DNA from: Epiperipatus broadwayi
Lineage: Eukaryota > Onychophora > Udeonychophora > Euonychophora > Peripatidae
DNA length: 64,000 nucleotides
Assembly (NCBI GenBank): GCA_028023455.1
Contig: JAQFVV010012395.1
Span: forward strand, 2,230,001 to 2,294,000
Reading direction: 5' to 3'
Each line of letters starts with the position of its first letter. The stretch's first letter is position 1. This document shows positions 22,583 through 35,257 of this stretch, piece by piece. Below the pieces are notes generated by a model. That model was not told the DNA's origin. It saw only the letters and a list, made by a program, of their open reading frames with translations, and searched no databases. The position numbers and the translations under genes were made by a program.

Positions 22583-24525
22583 TGTAACGGAATATAATAT
22601 TCTGTTACATTATTTTAAAATGAAAATAAGAAGATCGTAAATAAAAATTGATTTATTAAAAAGAAAAAAACTTAAAAACTGAAAATTAAAAGTTGTTTAA
22701 TATATATATATATATTGTCGTGCAGATGGAAAACTTAAACTATTTTAAGAAAAAGTATTTGAAAGTATTTTTTTTTGTAAAAAAATAAAAATATAAAGAT
22801 TGATATTTTAAAAATAGAAATAATGTTGATTTCTATAATCTTAGAAAATGGAAATGATTGTTTTATTAATTAAATGATTGTTCGAAAGCAAGCTGGCTCT
22901 TGAGGCATTTAAAATAAATTAAATGGTCAGATAAGAAAATACAAAGAAATTAAATGAGCAATGCAAGCACGAAAATGACAGCACAGAGCATAACTGAAAC
23001 ACGAGAGGATTTGTGATGTCTGGCTCATTGAATCCCAAGATCTAACGATAAGAGGCTAAGAAAAATATAAAAGCCAAATGATTATTATAATTCTTATCTG
23101 AGAGCTGACTATGAATATATCGTTATAACTAGTTATATTGCAGATTTTCACAATGTGGAAGTCTGCAATAAATTTAATTTTCCAGACAACCAGCTGAGGC
23201 CTCTGGATGACAGTTCCTGACCAAATGCATGGCAAGTAATGGTTTTGTTTCAAAGAAGGACAAATCTACGAAAGTGATCACGATGAACCGAAATCTGCTC
23301 AATCCGTAAACTATGAACTCTTGTGTCTATCTAATAAGAACTTTTCTAAAATTACAATTATTAGCTGAAAATAAGAACTCTTATCTGACTTAAAGAATGC
23401 AAATTCAATTATTAATATTTTTTTATGCAGACGTTTAAGCAATCATTTCCATTTCATTTTTTTTTTGTGTGTATTATGTTTTAACTAAAATGAATTAAAT
23501 TTAAAGTTGGGTGTAGATAGCTGCATGGATAAAGATTAATAACTATGTTTAAATTCGTTTATGTTTAGTTTAAGGGATTCTAATTTCAGGCTATTTGTTT
23601 CATAGTTAGGGCAATGCTTGTGGAGGGATATATGGGTGTTTATATTAATGTAATGTGAAGCGTGTTTAGCATACAGGGCAATGTGCCCAACTCAATGCAT
23701 GACCCCAAAGAGGCAGTCATATCATTGAAATGGTCGCAGATGTATTTCCTGCACCATTAACACCTTCTAGCTCTATGGACAGGGATTTATAAGATGGCAG
23801 AAAGACCGCTCTCCCCCATATGTAGCACTCTTTAAAAAAATTATATACATGATTCCTTAGTCAGGCAGATGCACTTTCCTGTTCTGGACATGGATCATTT
23901 CCTTCAAATAATATCACACTGTCAGATGCATATTCCTGTCAGCATGGTTTTATGCTAGCATCTTCATATTACATTGGTTGCAAATATATATCTGGAAGCT
24001 GACATTGGGTTGGCTATGAACTTTTAGTCTGAGATTGAATGAATGTTTTGATAAGTTTTTAAGTGGAAAAAAATCTATGTAAACTATCTATGCTCAACAT
24101 GCTAAAGTAAAATATAATTTAAATATTCATCTGTGTGGTCTATTTAAATAGTAATTCGAATTTAAAATTTAAAAAAATTATTAATGTTAAAATCTAAAAA
24201 TAAATTTATTCCTCAATTTTAAATATGCATTAATAAAAATCTATTTGTGTGTTAATTACTGGCAGTGGCTTCTTTTATTTTATTGTTTTAAATATTAATA
24301 TATTTTGAGAATCTAAAACTATTAAAACTTATAAAAATGTTTAAATCTCTGCTACTCGATGAGCTAGTGACATTGGGCAAACGGTCAGAATAATATATAT
24401 AAAAAAAAATTTTTGAATCTTAACTTATGTATCTGCCTACTATATAAATTTTTCTAGGTTCAAATGCCTAGATGGCGCCCTCGTATGGCAGATACATTGA
24501 AGGCTCTTTCAGTGACCGTTAAAAT
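22583..24525 (+). mobile_element. solo-LTR-like element, plus orientation, diverged copy
   Basis: Begins TGTAACGGAATATAATATTC, matching the reverse complement of the ends of the elements at 43,684-45,792 and 58,140-60,207. It follows their order across the whole length: the AATAAACAATCATTTCC string in reverse complement at about 22,850, the CATATTCCTGTCAG block near 23,930, the ACTGGCAGTGGCTTCTTTTA block at 24,258 and TGCCTAGATGGCGCCCT near 24,466. It is older than the other two copies, with many substitutions and indels. The right boundary (about 24,525) is approximate and no target duplication could be matched. The ORF conserved in the other copies is broken here. Confidence 0.75.
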
Positions 24526-24789
24526 ATAGAAAATGGAAAGATAGGCTTCAATCTATAGAAGTACAAAAATCATGGAAGCCAAAAATAATCTTACAACTCT
24601 TAATGCAAGGACTATATAAGACTGGGAACATCCATTGTTGTGGTAATAACAGACAAATCAGGTAAAAGTCCAAAAATAATGCAATCAAAATTACGCAAGT
24701 CCATGTGATTGGTCACTGTTCACTATATTCTCAGTTGGCCCCAATTTGGTCAGCCAATGAGGGGGGACAAGTATTCTTATCTTTTTATT
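24526..24789. other. short unassigned spacer
   Basis: A moderately AT-rich sequence with no recognisable gene or repeat, between the solo-LTR-like element and the LINE 3' end. Confidence 0.5.
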
Positions 24790-25490
24790 TAAGTAATAAT
24801 TTTATTTAGTGTAAACAAGGTTACATTGTCTCAAAACATACATAGATCACCATACATTATAATTGCATATTAGATAAATCTTGTATAGATCATATGGTTT
24901 GAAGCTGATTAATGTAGAGATAATCCTTGTGATATAAAGTTCATAGGTGTATGGAATAGCTTCCATGTCTCCTCATAAATAAATTTTGTTGATAGTAGTT
25001 TATCTCTTTGTTCTATCTTTTGCATTGATTGTATAAAGCACAATCTTTCATCAGGGGAAGGCTGCAAATACATTTTCTTGCACCTCACATACCAGATTGA
25101 ATATGTGATGAAAATTGACATTCTAATGAGTGGAAATTGTTTTTTTAATGCAGTCTTGTAATGATATTATGAAGTAGTAGTCTACCTAATGTTTTGATAA
25201 ATAATAGATCTTATTGTTCCAAGTCCATTGCATGAATTGATGATATGATAGTATGTCTCATCTTCTCTTCTGCAGTTTGGGCATACTGGATCGACTTTAA
25301 TGATATGCCGTTTAAAGTACAGGAACCACAATGTAGGCATGGCATCCAGGTTTATTTTAATGATAAAGTCCAAACATTTGGGTTCTAGAGCCCAATATTT
25401 GAACAACGTTGTTATTTTATAATTGGTTATGCCTAATTTTGTACTTTGTAAATTTTGATCCGGATTCATTAATTTCTGAGCACTCCAAAT
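24790..25490 (-). pseudogene. non-LTR retrotransposon 3' relic (zinc-binding C-terminal domain plus tail)
   Basis: The minus-strand frame 25,469-25,182 (95 codons) contains INLDAMPTLWFLYFKRHI then CPNCRREDETYYHIINSC, a C-x2-C-x8-H-x4-C pattern. This is the zinc-binding segment found after the reverse transcriptase of many LINE polymerases, where a PT-x-N-like motif precedes Cys-x2-Cys and His-x4-Cys. A further frame, 25,121-24,909 (70 codons), follows after a break of about 60 bp and would be the C-terminal tail. The 3' end near 24,790 is rich in AATAAA-type strings. The upstream RT domain is absent, as expected for 5' truncation. It differs in type from the RTE-like relic at 9 kb. Confidence 0.65.
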
Positions 25491-28240
25491 ATTTATTTTG
25501 TTGTATATTTATAAAGTTAACATATGTATTCTAACGATCAACTAGTTCTAGTTTTTTTTGTTGTTACATATATATAAACATATTGTTAGCATACATACAA
25601 AATCAACAAGATTTGTTATTTTATTGTAATGTGAATATATGTATATAAATGAGAAATTAGATGTTAGAGTTTAAAATAAGAAAAAAACATTTTTTTAACC
25701 ATTTACCCCTCACCCCACTATAAGTTATAAAAGTTTTCATCCACCTTTACTCCCCACTTGTTTTTATTAAATGTTTTTTTTAAAAGAGAGAACATTGCCA
25801 TTTAATTATTTAGCTTAAACTCTAGATTCATTATATAATTACACCGAGAAAGACGTTCATAATCGTATATATTTATATGCGTCTATTTAATTTATTGATT
25901 TTTTCTTTAGAAAAGTACCTGCAATTGTTATTTTGTATATGTATACTTAATCTAGTAAGATATGCTTATTAAATAATTATGCTTTAAAAAGACGTGTTAT
26001 ATAAGCATCTGTTATTCAATATTCTACAGTGTGATCTTTTTTATATACAGTATATTCAATATTTATCAAATCTATGTGCATAAATAGTTATTGATTAATC
26101 ATGCTAAAATCAAATGCTGGTATAATACCCACATATAATCATGCTAAGAATCAAATGCTGGTATAATATTCACATGTAGTCAATTTAATAACTTTAAACG
26201 GAGAGGTTTTTATTATTATTAATTTATAATGGCTTTTTTTTTTTAGCATAGAAACATACAGGGATTGTATATCTATATTTAATGTTAATAAGGCTTTAAT
26301 ATTCATGGCTGTTTGATCATATTCCAAATGCTGTGTACTTAATGATAATATCGCGTTTTTAAGTTTTTCTACTTTATTGGCTTCCATATTATTTCATCAG
26401 CCATTCCTGAAATACTAGAGATACCAGGTGCCCAGAGTAAACTCTTTGTTTTTTAAATGGGGAAAAAAAACAATGGACATAAGCTACCAAAGACATTTTG
26501 TTTCCGAACCCGGATCACGCTTAGGCGAATGGGTTGTTTTCTCTAATAATTAATTAGAGGCAAGTAGCTACATTAATCAAATTGGTGAAATGATTAAGAC
26601 ATTATTATATTAGAGACATGAATTTAAATATATATATATATGTTCACCAAATACCACACTTAATTTTTATTTTTTTTAAAAACAATTATGCCTGTTGATA
26701 TATGATCTATGGGCGTTACTATGCAGATTTATTGTTCAATATATGTTTAAGTCAGCCTCCAGCTTGTTTAGCTAATTAAGACATGTTAACTGTACCATGT
26801 TCCCATGCCATAGATTGACTTCCGCATCTCTCTACCTAATCAAGTTCATCCCTTTTTATAATATATATATATTAAATGTTTTTTTTTCTTCTGTTTAAAA
26901 AATGTAAGCTACAGTTGCATGCTATGTACATACATGAGTACTTTCACAAATTATTTGTAAATAATTACATTAAATAAAATATAGACATTCTTATATCAAC
27001 AAACTATAATCTGTAATAGTAATAAGGTGTAGATGTCCATTATTTTTATATGCTTAAACCTTATCAGTACTTTAACTAGGATTCCTAAGAGTCTTATCTC
27101 TATCTAACTACTGGATTGCATTAAAAAAATTAACTCTTGTGAAGTTATAGGAGTGAGTTGCTTAGATATTATCTAGAGGGGTGGGTGAGGTTCAAACCTC
27201 CTTTACTATGTCTCTGGATCAGGTTAAACAACGATACTTTCTGACCCTTACAATATATATATAATTAATGGCTTTAATAGAATTGTATAGGACAATGACA
27301 TTCATGCAAGACTTAAATGAAAATCTTTAACAAATCTTTCCTTTACTATTTCATGCAGGATATTTACATTTCTTTTTTTCTGTTTTATTTGCTTGTATAT
27401 TTAATATCTGTTTCAGATATCCATTTTATTTCATACTCATCTTTTGTTTAACATCAAGTATTTATTCATTCCATTTTATTTAAACTCATCTTATATAATT
27501 TCAAATAATAAATTTACAAATTAATAATAAATTGATAATTTGTTTTTAACAAATATAATCCCATTATAAAACATATGAAATCTCTTAACATCTTCTCAAC
27601 TAAATTAAACAATAGAAGCAATATAAGCATGACTTTCATTACATAATGCATTCACTTTTTAAATATAAAACATTGTTGCTGTTGTTATTGAATGAAAGTG
27701 TAGACACTTTTTCAATTTATTTCTCATTGTCTTTTGATTTTCATATAAATAATTTTTCCATGCAAAACTACCATTTATTTTTTATATTAGATACTGAAAA
27801 TTATAGTAACAGTCCACTATTAATTTCTATAAAATGTTTTCATTAAGCTTTATGAAAAATATAGCAACATTAAAATTTGAGCTTTGACTTTAGACTGCAG
27901 AAAAAAACAACAACAAATTTCCATAAAAAAGTTGCCAAATGTATTGAGACAAGATGCTACAACACTAATAGTGCTACTTTTTTTAGTTTTGGTAAATCTC
28001 TTCTTACATAATTATTTTACAATATTATTTTAAAAACAAAAAAGAATACTTTAAATAAGAGAAGTTTTTTTATTAAAAAAATCCCCTTTTATTCTACTAA
28101 ATTTTTTGAATAAATTAATATTAATTAGTTAAATAAAAATATACGATTAATATACTTAATAAACTTTATAATAATATTAAATCGTGCTTTCACCCTTCCA
28201 ACATAAAGCTATATCAACAAATTGAAAACTAAATTAAATG
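25491..28240. other. AT-rich tract; one 40-bp tandem duplication at 26,097-26,178
   Basis: No gene recognised. AATCATGCTA-AATCAAATGCTGGTATAAT occurs twice in tandem (units starting 26,097 and 26,137). Short TA runs lie at about 26,630 and 26,865. Open frames here (26,151-26,387, 27,646-27,846) are AT-biased and carry no motif. Confidence 0.6.
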
Positions 28241-28282
28241 GCTGAGCGCTTTCAAGAAGATGTACTTCTCATATTCATAGCC
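28241..28282 (-). other. AGCGCTTTCA hairpin motif (Penelope-type, hammerhead-like)
   Basis: On the minus strand this reads CTATGAATATGAGAAG, loop, CTTCTTGAAAGCGCTCAGC. A 5-bp stem AGAAG/CTTCT precedes GAAAGCGCT. The same layout recurs at 55,092-55,133. Terminal repeats of Penelope-like elements carry hammerhead-derived motifs ending in GAAA after stem II, which this resembles. The conserved CUGAUGA is not intact, so ribozyme activity is doubtful. Confidence 0.35.
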
Positions 28283-28895
28283 AGTTATGATCCTTTCATT
28301 GGAATCATTATATAAATAAATCTGATATGCAAATTATATATGCAAATGAGTCACTAAGACCGTAAAGTATAAATATACAGGTTATTACTTAATAAACTTT
28401 AATATATTTAAAAAAATTTATCACTGTATCTTATTTATTATTGTAACAGTCAAATATGTACATTTGCGCAACAAAACCTAGAACTCCGATAGATCATCCT
28501 AAGGCCGACCAGGTTTACGGTGGTGGAAGCCACGGCTCTGGTCTAACCTTAGTTCCTCTACCATTGCTCATAGACTTACAACCTTACAAATGACACAGTT
28601 GAGGTCACAGCAGCGTTTTAATCCCTAACGTGCCGGCAGTAGCTCAACAGTTATACATAAGATGTGGAGCAATGGGTATTTGTATAACACATCTATATAG
28701 GTATCATGTGGCACACTTATCATTATAAATTATAAATAAAATTTCAATAACACTAAAATTAAGTATTAATAAGTAAATAAAATTGAGTCGGTGAGCAAGA
28801 CTAAGACAAGAAACTATATTAAATTTTAAATCAATTTAATAATATTAAATGCTAACAATTATTTAAAATTATAATAAATAAGCAAGGGTTTAATT

Positions 28896-29178
28896 TCACA
28901 CGCAGGTGAATAAGGTATTTACAGTTTAAAAAGGATTCACACGTAAGTGATGCTGTTTAGTAATAATTTTGAATGTACATGATTAACTGGTTTGGTTTAC
29001 ATATACACAGGTTATTTATTTAATAATGAATTTAGCTTTCTCTACAATTAATAATGTTTTAGAGGTTTTACATTTCCGTTCTATATATGTGTAACCTTAT
29101 GTCACACGCAGGTGATAATACGCAAATTACAATGGTTTATTTGGCTTATGTACATATATTTCAATCACACGCAGGTGA
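28896..29178 (+). repeat. four spaced copies of a TCAC...GTGA motif
   Basis: TCACACGCAGGTGA occurs at 28,896-28,909, 29,102-29,115 and 29,165-29,178. A variant TCACACGTAAGTGA is at 28,937-28,950. The outer TCAC/GTGA halves are inverted, so each unit is an imperfect palindrome, and spacing is irregular (41, 165 and 63 bp). Repeated dyad motifs in a GC-richer block look like binding sites or element-specific subterminal repeats. Confidence 0.75.
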
Positions 29179-29648
29179 TAAAATAATTTTGCAGTGAATT
29201 TATACATGAGCTTAATATAAATTTTGATGCAGAACGATTTGAATTTACTCATGGGTTTTTATTTTCTATGCCAGGTTTATGCTATAAGGATTTAGATTTG
29301 CATATTAGTAAAAGTGACAATTAATTTAGTAAAGAACATAAATTATCATTAATTTACTTAGCGCGAATATTTCAATATATTCTCTACACAGTAAAATACT
29401 ACTTAGATTGGATTCTATATCAGATCAATGCTGATTTACTTATTTAAGTGGCGGGTTGAACTGACTAACGGAAGTTATATTTCAGATACTAGTGCGTATA
29501 GAAAAGCATATAACTTTTAAGTCTTATTGCGTCTCATATGTTCCTTACTCATGGGATTTTTACCAAGTAACAGTTCCCGAGGACTGATTCTCATTGCTGT
29601 AATGTAGGAGGCCATTTGGTTCGGCAGGTTGGGCAATTTATAAAATAT

Positions 29649-29735
29649 GGGAGTCTTACGCTCTATTTGAGTCACATGCTCCTTTTATGGACGAGGAATG
29701 TGGAGACTTACGCTCTGGATTGAGTCTCATGCTCC
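29649..29735 (+). repeat. 34-bp direct repeat, two copies
   Basis: 29,649-29,682 and 29,702-29,735 share GGAG-CTTACGCTCT followed by TTGAGTC-CATGCTCC. Each copy is itself partly self-complementary (GGAG...CTCC). The copies are separated by 19 bp. Confidence 0.8.
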
Positions 29736-31605
29736 ATGATAAGATAAGCGAGATGAGCTGGCGTGTACCAGACACCATCTAAAGTAATAATTGCCCGAAC
29801 TAAGGTAATGATGCAGGGCGACGGTATGCAACCATTACAGAAATACAGCAAAAAGAATATACGCCGTAGCGTTTCGTAAGGAGACATATGCACCACTGAC
29901 TAATAATCATTTTTAAAATTACGACGCTAAAAATCAAGTTTCTTTCATGAAACTATCCCATATCAGTTCATATTATAGTACTTTGAAATAGTACAAATAA
30001 AGGGAATTTATGGATCCAATCTATAGAGTTAGCTATATAGGCTACGACTTATTTAGCTTAAGGAGGATTTACAGCATATGGGGAATTAAAATATAAACAT
30101 ATAAATTTATGCTGAAGTTATATCACTTTACCTAGATATTAATTTAAAATATCAATTTAAAATGCAAATCTATTTTAAGGTGATGATACGTTTGTAATAA
30201 CCCTTAATTGTAGACATATCCTTTCCAAAACAGAGCTTTTTATTTCGTATATAATTATACGTCTTATATATGCGCGCACTTACATATATATATATATGCG
30301 AGCGAATTTTTATTTAACACTCGCGAATAGTTTAAATTAAGAATAAAGCTCGGTTTTGCAATTTTATAGCATAAACAATATAATGTAACTAAATAATAAT
30401 AATATTGGCATAGATAATCACAAGAAATACAATTTTAAATCATAATAAATTTAAATAAGTGAAGTTTGATAATTAATTGCTTATTTAAAAAGAGCAAGTA
30501 GTATACAGTTCGCTAAAACATGTTTGATTCGGTCTTTTAAAGCTATCTTAGAAATCAACGATTACGGATATTATCGTTGATTTATAACATACAAATTATT
30601 ATAGAAATCTTAAATATTATTTAAATTATTATAAAAATTAATTTCCACATTAAACAAATTGAAATAGATAGCATTTAATTATTTAATTTAAATCAATACG
30701 TAACCAAATCAAACTATATTTTGCGAGTAAACCAAAACATAAAATAATGCAATTTCATTAATAAAAGATGTGTGTGAATGCGCGTATTTTAGATCATAAA
30801 ATAATACAGCTTAATTCAACTAAAATACGTTAAATCATTTAACATTTTATCTCTCAGGTTTAAATTATAATTTTTATAATCACAATCAGTTTACACTTGA
30901 AGTTTAGACTCCTATCATATTTAAAATCAGGCAAGACTCTAGGGTTTAATTAGTTATTAATTATTATATTTTTAGGTGACTTTTAAATTAAGTTTGTCAA
31001 ATAAAATACATGTTTTAATATGGCCATTAGTTTGAAGTTAAGCTAGCTTTTGATTGAAGATTTTAGATGAGAAGAATATTTACCATTTGAGCTTGGTGTT
31101 TCTTCGTACTGCGGGTTTCCTTGGACAGCGAGCATGTTTTCACGGTGATCTGCTCCTCTTCTTGGCTTAGATGGTTCTTTGCCTGTCAGAAGGCTAGGTT
31201 TGAAGCCTTTCTACTCCGACATTTTATTAATTTACTGTATTTTAATATTTTTTTCTTTTTACTCTTTAGAAAATTTTTATTGAGTGCATCCAAAGGTGGC
31301 TGCTACCTCTTTTATACCATACTCCCCCCCCCTTTTCTTTTTCATTACTGTATTTTCCAAGAATTGTTTTCTTGGCTGTCTTTTCCGAGAATTGCTTTCT
31401 TGGGATGTACGCCAGTGGTCAATCACCATGGGAGCCTATTGTTTTTAATTTTAAATAGGTCAAAATTTGCGATTCACAGGCTATAATCTATTCAGTTTTC
31501 CCCGTTTTACTCTATTTTTACATTTTTAATTACTGTATTTTTGTAAGGATTAACTATATTGGCGACAGTATGTCCAGAAAAACAACTCTAAGATTAAGAA
31601 AAACA

Positions 31606-32976
31606 TTTTATTATATATGTAACTTGACCGTTCTAATTTACCGATATATGCAGAATTATATAATTTTGAAAATGCATAGTTTAATAAATATCTAAAATTA
31701 TGGAAAAAGAAATGTTTTGTAATCTATTAACATTTATATTCTAGCATATATGTAGTCTACAGTTACACATACAATTAGTTTTTCATCTAACAATTATTAA
31801 TAATCTATATATGTGCGCATTTTGACTAAAGGAGTATATAAATGAATACTTTAGTACATATTAAATGATACACACACACACATATGATAGATTTAATTAG
31901 ATTCAATTTTAGCTGGAATTTATTAGTATTATTATTATAAAATATACGAGGGTTGGTGGTATTTATATATAAATGAATACTGCTATATAGCATATATAGC
32001 AGGTGAAAGAGTCAAGTTGAAAACTGACTGTTTCATTATATATATGTATTTATTTTACATATAACAATATAAGTTTTAGATGCTTTTTTCTCCAAGACTA
32101 TAATATAAGTAAAAGATACAAACAATGTATTAAGAGCAAAGCATTGTTACTATAGATAATTGTGAATCCAGTCAAAAGCATGCTCCGCACCTCATAATTG
32201 TCTACACTAATAAATCTTTGCCATAATATTTTGTAACTTTTATCTATATTATTTTATATGTGTATAAAAGAAAATACTATAAGTAAGAACTGAATTTTTT
32301 TTAAAAAAAGTGTAGACATATTGCTATGATTATTATTTCCATTATCTATTTTTTTTTAATTACTAAATGTCATTAGAAAATTTCAAACTTTATTCAAGCT
32401 TTTCAAATACATTCAAATGTTAGTAATAGTATATAGGTTATCTAACCTGTATGTTCTTATGATAGTTGAATATATTTATAAAAACAACAATTAAAAAAAA
32501 AGGATGATGGAAATAATCTAACATATAATTACAAGTAAAATGCCATCATCACTAACTTTCAGATAAATAATAATGCTTTAATATATATATATGTTAAAAC
32601 AAAGATTTTTTATAGGCTACAGATGCAAATGATATATTATCCAAATTCATCTATGTATAATTCATAACACTAATATACCATTGTTTCAGCTGGGTTATAC
32701 CAGCCAATAACTGGTAATGAATAAAATTGAAAGTTTCACCAATAAAAATAAATACAGAAAATTTTAAAACATAAAAATAATGAGCAGAGGGTTAGAAGCT
32801 ATTCAGATTAATAGTTTTAAAAGTATATTCCAAATAGAAAGTATTTTACATGTATTATCATGTTGGTTGATGCAATCTGATTTCTTAAGGAGCTATAACA
32901 GCTTCTCTGATCTTACAATGATGAAAAGTATCATATCTGAATATAATACTGGTGGTTGAGAAACCTATATTATCAC
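31606..32976. other. AT-rich non-coding tract, nothing recognised
   Basis: Contains a short (AC)n run at 31,871-31,880 and several TA runs. No open segment with splice sites, no bounded repeat. Confidence 0.6.
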
Positions 32977-33106
32977 CTGCATCCATAGCATGAAGTGAAA
33001 ATGTCAATGATGATGAGTGCTGTGTAATTGCATTGGTATCTTCATCTCCCTTAACACTGATAAGATGATTGCTCAGACCTACATAAGTAGCTCCACAAAC
33101 TCCACA
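32977..33106 (-). other. open segment with a zinc-finger-like Cys-x2-Cys...His pattern
   Basis: The minus strand reads 43 codons without a stop, starting CGVCGATYVGLSNHLIS and ending LTFSLHAMDA. It then meets a possible donor (G|GTGATA, 32,976/32,977). C-x2-C-x9-H with GLSNH resembles a C2H2-type half finger as seen in some retroelement and host proteins. The upstream frame is closed by TAA and TGA. The only AG acceptor nearby (33,100-33,101) lacks a pyrimidine tract, although its phase would fit the exon at 35,083-35,257. It may be an exon of that gene, a transposon relic, or chance. Confidence 0.25.
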
Positions 33107-35082
33107 TGATTAATTTCATAAACTTTATGGGCCTCAAGAAAGGATTAAGTCCTTAGACTTGAGGTAGAATATTACCAATATTACAAATTTTTTGGAGGTA
33201 AAAAATGACAATTTATCTATATATAATGAAATTTTTTATTCATGTTATTTAGAATTTTTAAATTCACTGGTATATATACTACAATGCTGAAGATATGATC
33301 TTCAAATAATTTAACCTAATGTAAATAACAATAAGAATAGAAATACAGTGTATGGTAATAAAAAATTAAATGCAGAACATTTAACATACTCCAAAAAGTA
33401 ACTCTTGTAAAATAGTGCTTGTTAAGTATGAAAACTGGTTAAATAAATCTTAATAGTATTAAATAAAAGACCACCCCAGGTATACCTATGCTTATTTAAT
33501 TTTTATTATTTAATGAAAATAAATATTTTATTTAAAACAAAAAATAAATACAAAGTATTTCATCTTTTTCATTTCTAGACACGATTAATTTAATTGAGCT
33601 TTACATTGTGCTAAGATGAAATAATTAAATAATGCCACTTGAGTAAAATACTAAAAATGATCTCAAAACTTTTTTTTAATTAATAAATTTTTATAATTTT
33701 TAATACATTTTTATAATTTTTTAAAACAAGACTTTTTAAAAAATTTCGTCAGTCTAGTCCTTTTGATTTATTTTGCATAAATCTTTTTTCATATGTCATA
33801 GCACTATTTTTTGCTTTTATGATATCCTCATGATAAAATCATGAGACCAGATCTTTACTTCATAAAAAAACAAACATTTAATTATGACTCAAACGGAAAG
33901 AGCCAGTCCCTTCCACTCACTGAACAACAAAATGAATTACTTTTTGCTTACCAGGAATATACCCTAATTATTAAGCTAACTATCCAGGTAAGAAGTTAAA
34001 ATTATTCAGTGATTTTTTTTAGATAAAAAAAACTAAAGCTTTACAATAATCTATTAGCTAGTGAATCCAATTATAATAAATAAAATTCATAATTATTTCT
34101 TATTTTCATTAAAAATTAATTCAATGTAAAGCAGATGTTTGCATGTTAGAGTAAGATTCTCCATATGAAGATAGATGAAAAAAACAGGCAATAGAATACT
34201 TTGATTATGCAATAACATACAATTATCTTTAGTGATAATTATAAATATTTGCTATTGCTTTACAATAATTTATTCTGGAATCTCAAATTAACAAACATAT
34301 TTCAAACTTTAATTAGTTCATTAATAGTATATATTAAAAAAAATCATAAAAACACACATAGAATTGGAAACTTGTCTTATAATAAACTTTAAAATCATTT
34401 ACATCTTTCAAAATGTAACATCCCTTTTATTTATAAAAAAAAAAAAAAACAGAATTATACATAATTTATTTTGATTTTGCATGACAATAATTATAAACTT
34501 TAGAAAAAGTACTTTATAATATTGACTATGATTCTTTAGAAAAGCATATACCATTTACTTTATAAAGATTATCCCTAAGAGATTCCAAAATAAATAAATG
34601 TCTTATTAATTGCTTTCATAGAAAGATAATTTATAAGAGTAAAATATAGTGAAGAGCTTCAATTAGTTAAGGTGTTATAGTATTTCATAGAAAATAAAAG
34701 TTTGCTGCAGAAAAAGATAAAAGACAGCACCTAAAAATGTCAAATATGGAGATGTATTTATGCTTAACGAATTGACTTGTATAATCATTATTAAGCTCAT
34801 CATTACTTTCTTTTTTGCTTTCTTCCTATCCCTTCCTCCCTTAGAGTAAAAATAATCATACTCATTTATAAATATCAGCTAATGATGACGATGAATGATA
34901 AAAATTTAATATGTGAAAATGTCCATATAATGATAGATACCTTTGAAAATTAAAAAGATGATATCATAAAAGTGATAAAAATATTTATAAAAAATAATGG
35001 TTTTTTTTTTATGTATATAAATTTGTAAACATACTCACACATGTTCAAGTTTTTAAAAATAGTTAAAAAATATTCTTCTTAC
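33107..35082. other. AT-rich tract, probably intronic
   Basis: No gene or bounded repeat recognised. It lies downstream (minus strand) of the 35,083-35,257 exon, so it should start with that exon's intron (donor GTAAGA at 35,082-35,077). Confidence 0.55.
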
Positions 35083-35257
35083 TATTATCTTTCAGAGTAT
35101 TTTGGAAAATCTCTAATTCTTGAAATTGTTGACTGAGATGTTGGCATCGGTTTTGCAGACTGATCAATTGACTGATATGGTTATTCTTCAAAGTGGTATG
35201 CAATTCCATTATGCCTGTCAACTCAGTTAGCCTCTTTTCTAAACTATACTTAGACAG
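35083..35257 (-). CDS. internal exon of an unidentified coiled-coil protein gene
   Basis: 175 nt, 58 complete codons with no stop, in phase 0 at the start and phase 1 at the end. The acceptor is TTTTATTTTTAATAG at 35,258 and upward, with a pyrimidine-rich tract. The donor is A|GTAAGA at 35,083/35,082. The reading starts LSKYSLEKRLTELTG and later has LISLQNRCQHLSQQFQELEI. It is Leu/Gln/Glu-rich with hydrophobics spaced 3-4 apart, typical of a parallel coiled coil. Codon choice and GC are clearly unlike the flanking AT tract. It joins in frame to the exon at 61,300-61,374 (both phase 0), which supports one gene. I do not recognise the protein; coiled-coil adaptor, centrosomal or autophagy-type proteins are possibilities, none favoured. 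Confidence 0.75.

Larger units (their letters stand above)
28442..31605 (+). other. GC-richer block with internal repeats, possible large LTR or other element
   Basis: Less AT-rich than both flanks, especially at 28,490-28,680 and 29,450-29,900. It starts near TGTAACAGTC (28,442), a common LTR start. Near its right end, 31,556-31,575 reads ATATTGGCGACAGTATGTCC, where TGGCGAC resembles the PBS start of several Gypsy-type elements. If that is a PBS, the LTR would be about 3.1 kb and the interior would be missing. Neither a second LTR nor a target duplication is visible. The minus-strand frame 29,896-29,708 and plus-strand frame 31,121-31,486 (121 codons, hydrophobic) show no family motif. Confidence 0.3.

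Noticed and set aside
31121-31486. 121-codon plus-strand hydrophobic ORF
   Set aside because: No domain, signal peptide logic or splice context recognised; lies in the possible LTR block and is dominated by Phe/Leu/Ser from T-rich sequence.
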